Part shown: positions 58,733 to 64,000 of the stretch, in pieces
Numbering within the stretch: position 1 is the stretch's first letter
Layout: every line of letters begins with the position of its first letter
From: Argopecten irradians
Lineage: Eukaryota > Mollusca > Bivalvia > Pectinida > Pectinidae
Assembly: GCF_041381155.1 (NCBI RefSeq)
Contig: NC_091149.1
Span: 12,478,609 to 12,542,608 of the forward strand
DNA length: 64,000 nt
Direction of reading: 5' to 3'
Notes under the pieces: model-generated
Told to the model about the DNA's origin: nothing
Seen by the model: the letters and a program-made list of their open reading frames with translations, nothing else
Databases searched by the model: none
Translations under genes and position numbers: made by a program

Positions 58733-61700
58733 CTGAAATAAATTAAAATTAAATTATTTAAATAGCATTAATTAATATCTGAATTTATCATATACACACA
58801 CCGTAAGGAGTAAATACGTTATTTAATTTAAACCGTCTAAGATTATAAATTAAAAAACTTTCAAAGAAGTCAGTGATTGCCAGCGTTATTTATAACGTCG
58901 ATACTGATTTGAGGCATAATTTGTCACGTCGACATTGATTGGAGGCATCATTTGTAACGTCGATACTGTTTGGAGGCATTATATGTAACATCGACATTGA
59001 TTTAAGGCATTATTTGTAACGTCGATATTGATTGGAGTCAATATATGTAATGTCGATTTTGGTTGGAAAATTATTTGTAACGTCGATATTGGTTGGAGGC
59101 ATTATTTGTAACAAATCGATATTGGTTGGAGGAATTATTTGTAAAGTCGATATTGGTTGGGGGGCATTTATTTGTAAAGTCGATATTGGTTGGAGGAATT
59201 ATTTGTAACGACGATATTGATTTGAGGCATAATTTGTCACGTCGACATTGATTGGAGGCATCATTTGTAACGTCGATACTGTTTGGAGGCATTATTTGTA
59301 ACGGCGATATTTATTGAAGGCATTATTTGTAATGTCGATATTGATTGGAGGCATTATATGTAACGTCGATATTGGTTGAGGAATTATTTGTAACGTCGAT
59401 ATTGATTGGAGGTATTTTTTGTAACGTCGACATTGGTTGGAGAAGACATTATTCATGTTAATCAGTAAGTAAACATGATTTAAACCTTAAAATAAACGTC
59501 ATACCTACCTTGTTTGCAGAGGCTTTGACACATTTAAATATACACACCAAAGCCACGCCCATTCCTAGGCCACCAACTGTTGCCACGGTGACGTATATCG
59601 CTGAAACAGTCATTATTCAATGTGTTTACATATTTAAAATAAAATTCATGAGAATATATGGAAGGTCCATGTTGCTACATTTCCAAAAATAGTGCACCAA
59701 CAAAGAATATAATTTCTTATTCGTATGTCTATTGTATTCTTTAAAACTGAGGTGCATTGGTTATGTATTCGGATTAAGTTGTCGCCGTGAAAGTCAACGT
59801 AAGGTTTCAGCATTCAGAATTATAAAGTAATTAACAATTCATGTGAATTTTACCTTATTCATTGACAAAATATTACAAATTAAATCAATATAGACACACC
59901 ATTCGAATATTGAATTATGAATTAATACTTAGTGATTCCAGCGATTGTCAATGCTTTGTGTACATTTTTTATTATTGTTCATTAACAATGATAACTGTGT
60001 AAATGACGACTAACGTATGAGCTAAAATGCCAATAACATCACTGTAAAGGTACGACTTTCGAAGCATCAAAACTTTGAACAGGTTAGCGAATAAAGAATT
60101 CGCGCTTTTCACAATATAAAATACTAGACAACGCAATTTTTCTTCAGTTACAAAAGTTACTTACTTTATACTATTACCATCATTGAAAAATTTGAGCTTT
60201 TTATTTAAATTCAAGATAAAAAAATATTGAAAATAATCAATTGCTTCCCGTGAAAAGTCCATGACACTATGTAAAATAAATTGTATTTTTGTGTTAATTA
60301 AACACATATACACGATTAAACATCAGCTATTGTTAAAATACATTATATTATTTATGCTCTATCGGCAGTGGAGTACGTCAGTACCTGATATCTAATTAAA
60401 GTTATTGATCGGTATAGCTTAGTCTAAACGAAATCCTTACTTATCTGGGGGTCTGCTTGGTCCTGTTCGTCACTAGACACGCTCTGCTTGTTACCGGCGG
60501 CTGTAGCGAAGATAACTGGAGTTGTTGTAGTAAAGGTGGACAGAGTTGTCGGTGATGTATTCGGGATAGTCGTAATTGTACTTGGATCGCTAGTTGTGGT
60601 TGTTGGAGTGGTAGTTGTGGTTGTTGGAGTGGTAGTTTGTGGTTGTTGGAGTGGTAGTTGTGGTCGTTGGAATGATAGTTGTGGTTGTTGGAATGGTAGT
60701 TGTTGTTGTTGGAGTGGTAGTTGTTGGAGTAGAAGTTGTAGTTGTTGGAGTGGTGGTTGTGGTTGTTGGAGTTGTGGTTGTAGTTGTTGGAGTGGTAGTT
60801 GTTTGAGTTGTAGTTGTAGTTGTTGGAGTGGTGGTTGTTGTTGTTGGAATTGTAGTTGTTGTTGGAATGGTAGTTGTGGTTGTTGGAGTTGAAGTTGTAG
60901 TTGTTGGAGTTGTAGTTGTTGGAGTGGTGGTTGTGGGTTGTTGGAATGGTAGTTTTAGTTGTTGGAGTGGTAGTTTGAGTTGTAGTTGTAGTTGTTGGAG
61001 TGGTGGTTGTGGTTGTTGGAGTTGTGGTTGTAGTTGTTGGAGTGGTAGTTGTGTTGAGTTGTAGTTGTTGGAGTGGTGTTGTTGTGAGTTGGTTGAATTG
61101 TAGTTGTTGTTGTTGGAATGGTAGTTGTGTTGTTGGAGTTGAAGTTGTAGTTGTTGGAGTTGTAGTTGTAGTTGTTGGAGTAGTGGTTGTGGTTGTCGGA
61201 ATGGTAGTTGTAGTTGTTGGAGTGGTAGTTGTTTTGAGTTGTAGTTGTAGTTGTTGGAGTGGTGGTTGTTGTTGTTGGAATTGTAGTTGTTGTTGTTGGA
61301 ATAGTAGTTGTTGGAGTGGTAGTAGTGGTTAATTGAGTGGTAGTTGTGGTTGTTGGAGTGGTGGTTGTGGTTGTTGGAGTTGTGGTTGTGGTTGTTGGGG
61401 TGGTAGTTGTAGTTGTTGGAGTGGTAGTTGTGGTTGTTGGAGTGGAAGTTGTGGTTGTTGGAGTGGTAGTTGTGGTTGTAATTGTTGGAGTGGTAGTTGT
61501 GTGTTGAGTTGTAGTTGTGGTTGTTGGAGTGGTAGTTGTAGTTGTAGTTGTTGGAGTGGTAGTTGTGGTTGAGTTGGTAGTTGTGGTGTTGTGGTTGTTG
61601 AGTGGTAGTTGTGGTTGTTGGAGTGGTAGTTGTGGTTGTTGGACTTGTAGTTGCAGTAGTTGTTTCTGAAAGTGTTGTAGTTGAACACTGGAGAGATGGT

Positions 61701-63719
61701 GACGCACAGGTTCCACAGCATTCGTCTGGATATCCGGGACAATGTCCAGTGGTACAGCCAAGCACCTTGTCTCCGTATTCGCAGCCTATCAGTTTGAAGT
61801 TCAAAGTCAAACAAGATATTAGAATTTAATTATAATCTCGAAAAAAGTTAAATGTATAAACTGAAACTTGAAAAAATGATCTTGAACCAGGTGCCCGACT
61901 ACGGGTATCGTTAAGACAATATGATGAAGTCATAAATTATTAAACTTAAGATGCATAATCAGCATCATTAAAATAACAGCACTACTCCGACTGGACCACG
62001 GTACTTAGTAAAACTAATCCGAGTATTCACGTTAAGTGAATTTATATGTTCAATGAAAATACATTTCCATTTCATCATTTAATCACAGTTATTATATACA
62101 TGTATAAGGTTCAGATTTTAAAACTTGAGCAATTGTATCATCTTAATCAAATTGAACAAAAAAGATGAAAAATATTCTCGAATACATTTCAATTGCATAA
62201 TATGTAGATTTTATACGCGAAACGCAAAACAATCTGAACAAATCGTTAACTATCAAAACGCGGAATTAAAACAATGTGAACAAGTGGTTAGCTATCAAAA
62301 CGCGGAATCAAAATAATCTGAACAAGTCGTTAGCTATCAAAACACGAAATCAAAACAAATTGAACAAATCGTTAACTATCAAAACGCGGAATTAAAACAA
62401 TGTGAACAAGTCGTTAGCTATCAAAATGCGGAATCAAAACAATGTGAACAAGTCGTTAGCTTTCAAAATGCGGAATCAAAACAATGTGAACAAGTCGTTA
62501 GCTATCAAAACGCGAAGTCAAAACAAACTGAACAAGTCATTTAGCTATCAAAACGCGAAATCAAAACAATGTGAACAAGTCGTTAGCTATCAAAATGCGG
62601 AATCAAGACAATGTGAACAAGTCGTTAGCTTTCAAAATGCGGAATCAAAACAATTTGAACAAGTCGTTAGCTATCAAAACGCGAAGTCAAAACAAACTGA
62701 ACAAGTCGTTTAGCTATCAAAACGCGAAATCAAAACAAAGTGAACAAGGTCGTTAGCTATCAAAATGAGGAATCAAAACAATGTGAACAAGTCGTTAGCT
62801 TTCAAAATGCGGAATCAAAACAATGTGAACAAGTCGTTAGCTATCAAAACGCGAAGTCAAAACAAACTGAACAAGTCGTTTAGCTATCAAAACGCGAAAT
62901 CAAAACAATGTGAACAAGTCGTTAGCTATCAAAATGCGGAATCAAAACAAACTGAACAAGTCGTTTAGCTATCAAAACGCGAAATCAAAACAATGTGAAC
63001 AAGTCGTTAGCTTTCAAAATGCGGAATCAAAACAATGTGAACAAGTCGTTAGCTATCAAAACGCGAAGTCAAAACAAACTGAACAAGTCGTTTAGCTATC
63101 AAAACGCGAAATCAAAATAATGTGAACAAGTCGTTGGCTATCAAACGCGAAATCAGTGGCCGCAAAAATAAGTTACTTTACAGTTGGTTTGCGTATACAG
63201 CGTAAAAACGACTATTGATAATAGAATATAATTCAATTTTGTTTGTAACGAACATTTTCATTGGCTTAAACATCAACCTATAAATGAAAAAAGGATTGGC
63301 TGAGATAACGGCGTAATGATTTCATAGACAAAAGAGTCCCATAATGAATTTTGAAAATTGAATAGATTATCTTTAGTAAATTGAATTATATGGATTAATT
63401 AGAATATATCTTTTTATGTGATGGAGATATAACAAAAATCTGAGTGTACTTTAAATAATCCGCGAAGTGGTGTATGACGAGAGTATACTCAGAGTTTTGC
63501 GTTATATCTCCATAACATAAAACAATCTATTCAAGTTAATTCTCGGCTATAAAAGTGTGTGTTCACCTGGTTCACACGTGTAATATTCCGCACACGACCC
63601 ACAGCACCTGTCATGGTTACTGTAACCCTCATAACACGACACTGGGGAGTTGGATACCAGCACACTGCAGCTCTGTCCATTCGACACGATACCACTTTGG
63701 TCCCCAAAAGGACAAGAAT
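58715..63719 (-). CDS. Membrane mucin-like protein with Cys-rich modules (5' part outside window)
   Basis: Cell-surface protein of unknown role. Exons on the minus strand: 63719-63567 and 61785-60441 (extracellular), 59600-59509 (membrane) and probably 58732-58715 (tail). The first exon and the start of the second each encode a module with spacing C..GD..C..C..CC-G-[ST]-CA..C, joined phase 1 to phase 1, as in a repeat built by exon duplication. A long Thr/Pro stalk follows, then a non-repetitive membrane-near stretch (PVIFATAAGNKQSVSSDEQD), a single membrane segment and a very short tail. Thr-rich stalks are usually heavily O-glycosylated. The reading frame inside the stalk shifts several times (see 60590-61650). 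The acceptor at 63720 shows that more exons lie beyond the window. The family is not recognised by name. Confidence 0.7.
58890..59447. repeat. 31-bp tandem array with GTAACGTCGATATTG
   Basis: About 18 units of GAGGCATTATTTGTAACGTC plus GATATTGATTG; period 30-31 with some lost bases. It lies in the last intron of the mucin-like gene. Confidence 0.93.
59509..59600 (-). CDS. Mucin-like gene: transmembrane exon
   Basis: 92 nt; joins the phase 1 donor at 60440. It reads IYVTVATVGGLGMGVALVCI, then FKCVKASANK: one hydrophobic span with a GxxxG-like motif and basic residues after it, giving a type I topology. Donor AAG|GTAGGT. Confidence 0.68.
60125..60373. mobile_element. TTAA-type MITE family A, copy 6 (decayed, inverted)
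   Basis: TTTTTCTTCAGTTACAAAAG, TTACTTACTTTATACTATTA and the right end GCTCTATCGGCAGTGGAGTA match the family in the orientation of copy 3. The left terminal repeat is missing. Confidence 0.75.
60441..61785 (-). CDS. Mucin-like gene: Cys module B and Thr-rich stalk exon
   Basis: Acceptor CTGATAG at 61786. It begins GCEYGDKVLGCTTGHCPGYP, DECCGTCASPSLQC, then Thr/Pro repeats of a 21-base unit (TTTTTTP). It ends TTIPNTSPTTLSTFTTTTPV, IFATAAGNKQSVSSDEQDQA, DPQI before donor GTAAGG. Single-base losses in the repeats switch the frame to Asn/His/Tyr/Ser-rich or Gln/Pro/Leu-rich readings, all without stops for long distances. Confidence 0.65.
60590..61650. repeat. 21-bp minisatellite encoding the mucin stalk
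   Basis: On the minus strand the unit is ACAACCACAACTACCACTCC plus A, with many variants and single-base deletions. On the plus strand it is GT-rich (TGGTAGTTGTGGTTGTTGGA). All three minus frames lack stops over long parts. Confidence 0.9.
62225..63150. repeat. 42-bp tandem array with CAAAACGCGGAATC
   Basis: About 22 units of CAAAACGCGGAATCAAAACA, ATGTGAACAAGTCGTTAGCT, AT. Variants (AAACTGAACAAGTCGTTTAG, GCTTTCAAAATGCGG) recur in the same order, so a block of about four units was duplicated several times. It lies in an intron of the mucin-like gene. Confidence 0.95.
63411..63523. mobile_element. 113-bp hairpin element
   Basis: TTTTATGTGATGGAGATATA, ACAAAAATCTGAGTGTACT is inverted as AGTATACTCAGAGTTTTGCG, TTATATCTCCATAACATAAA. 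It lies 44 bases past a mucin exon donor. Confidence 0.8.
63567..63719 (-). CDS. Mucin-like gene: Cys-rich module exon A
   Basis: 153 nt, phase 1 in and out; acceptor CCATTTCAG, donor CCAG|GTGAAC. It reads SCPFGDQSGIVSNGQSC, then SCYEGYSNHDRCCGSCAEYY and TCEPG. Seven cysteines including a CC pair. The open frames of similar size on both strands here are shadows. Confidence 0.75.
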
Positions 63720-63722
63720 CTG

Positions 63723-63882
63723 AAATGGTATGAGATTAACATATATTTGTTTTATATTGATACGGTAGTCATGCAACATTGCTTGTAATGTGCTTTTTTA
63801 TTTGGAATGGTATGAGATTAATATATATTTTTTTACATTGATATGGTAGTCATGCAAAATTGCTTGTAATGTGCTTTTTTAT
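63723..63882. repeat. Two-copy 80-bp tandem duplication
   Basis: AATGGTATGAGATTAACATA to TTGCTTGTAATGTGCTTTTT is present twice, immediately upstream of the exon acceptor at 63720. Confidence 0.9.
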
Positions 63883-64000
63883 TTGTTTGAAATTCGTATA
63901 ATGATGTCGGCGACGCAAAATTGGTTGATAAGATGGTTGATGTAATTATTTCCCAGAAAACAACATTCCAATGAAACTCGGAATTTCAAATTGTTGTGTA

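Noticed and set aside
60488-61829. Plus-strand Val/Gly/Cys/Trp-rich frames
   Set aside because: They are the reverse reading of the mucin stalk.
62125-63095. Overlapping 60-100-codon frames (NKSLAIKMRNQ type)
   Set aside because: Repeat-born; they stop wherever the unit length is not a multiple of three.

Overview
The window looks like nuclear DNA from a marine invertebrate, most likely a bivalve mollusc and possibly a scallop. It is AT-rich, its genes are split into short exons with canonical GT/AG junctions, and it is crowded with tRNA-derived SINEs, small inverted-repeat (MITE-like) elements and minisatellites. Nothing suggests bacteria, plasmids or phage. The species call is inference from repeat style and gene families.

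Four protein-coding loci can be supported. (1) 20472-21720, minus strand: the 5' end (a probable 5'UTR exon and two coding exons) of a UBE2E-class ubiquitin-conjugating enzyme. Its catalytic exons are not visible to the left, so the first 20 kb is probably a repeat-filled intron. (2) 34353 to about 44.8 kb, minus strand: a nearly complete immunoglobulin/Toll-interleukin-1-receptor (Ig-TM-TIR) receptor, with signal peptide, Ig folds, one membrane segment, a TIR domain split over three exons and a charged tail with a 7-residue repeat. (3) 46587-56011, plus strand: a locus related to the molluscan 'short-chain collagen C4-like' secreted or type II membrane proteins, with a stop and at least three frame breaks, so probably a decaying copy (or an assembly-error victim). 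(4) 58715 to beyond 63719, minus strand: a membrane mucin with repeated Cys-rich modules, a long Thr/Pro stalk and a short cytoplasmic tail. Its 5' part lies outside the window.

About a fifth of the window is tandem repeat: 0.34-0.63 (~30 bp), 2.25-4.6 (90 bp), 6.2-6.5 (39 bp), 9.2-10.1 (57 bp), 10.8-12.8 plus inverted 13.0-13.3 (71 bp), 17.3-18.5 (about 60/70 bp), 24.4-25.9 (58 bp), 28.0-28.6 (degenerate), 35.6-36.5 (32 bp), 38.8-39.9 (45/30 bp), 58.9-59.45 (31 bp), 60.6-61.65 (21 bp, coding) and 62.2-63.15 kb (about 42 bp). Two origin stories can be read directly. The 71-bp, about-60-bp and perhaps 39-bp arrays are amplified from the tRNA-like head of one SINE family. The 32-bp array is amplified from the exon/intron boundary of the TIR exon that encodes the BB loop, so it is a field of copied splice donors.

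Inverted-repeat elements include a family with TTAA target duplications (copies at 8.6, 19.5, 29.6, 32.9, 41.3 and 60.1 kb), a second TTAA family (16.7 and 29.1 kb), a third pair (1.1 and 42.1 kb), larger TA-flanked elements (13.6-14.9 and 37.8-38.1 kb), and several long hairpins.

The genes do not form an operon or an evident pathway. The Ig-TIR receptor and the mucin are both plausible immune or surface proteins, but a shared role is not shown by the sequence.
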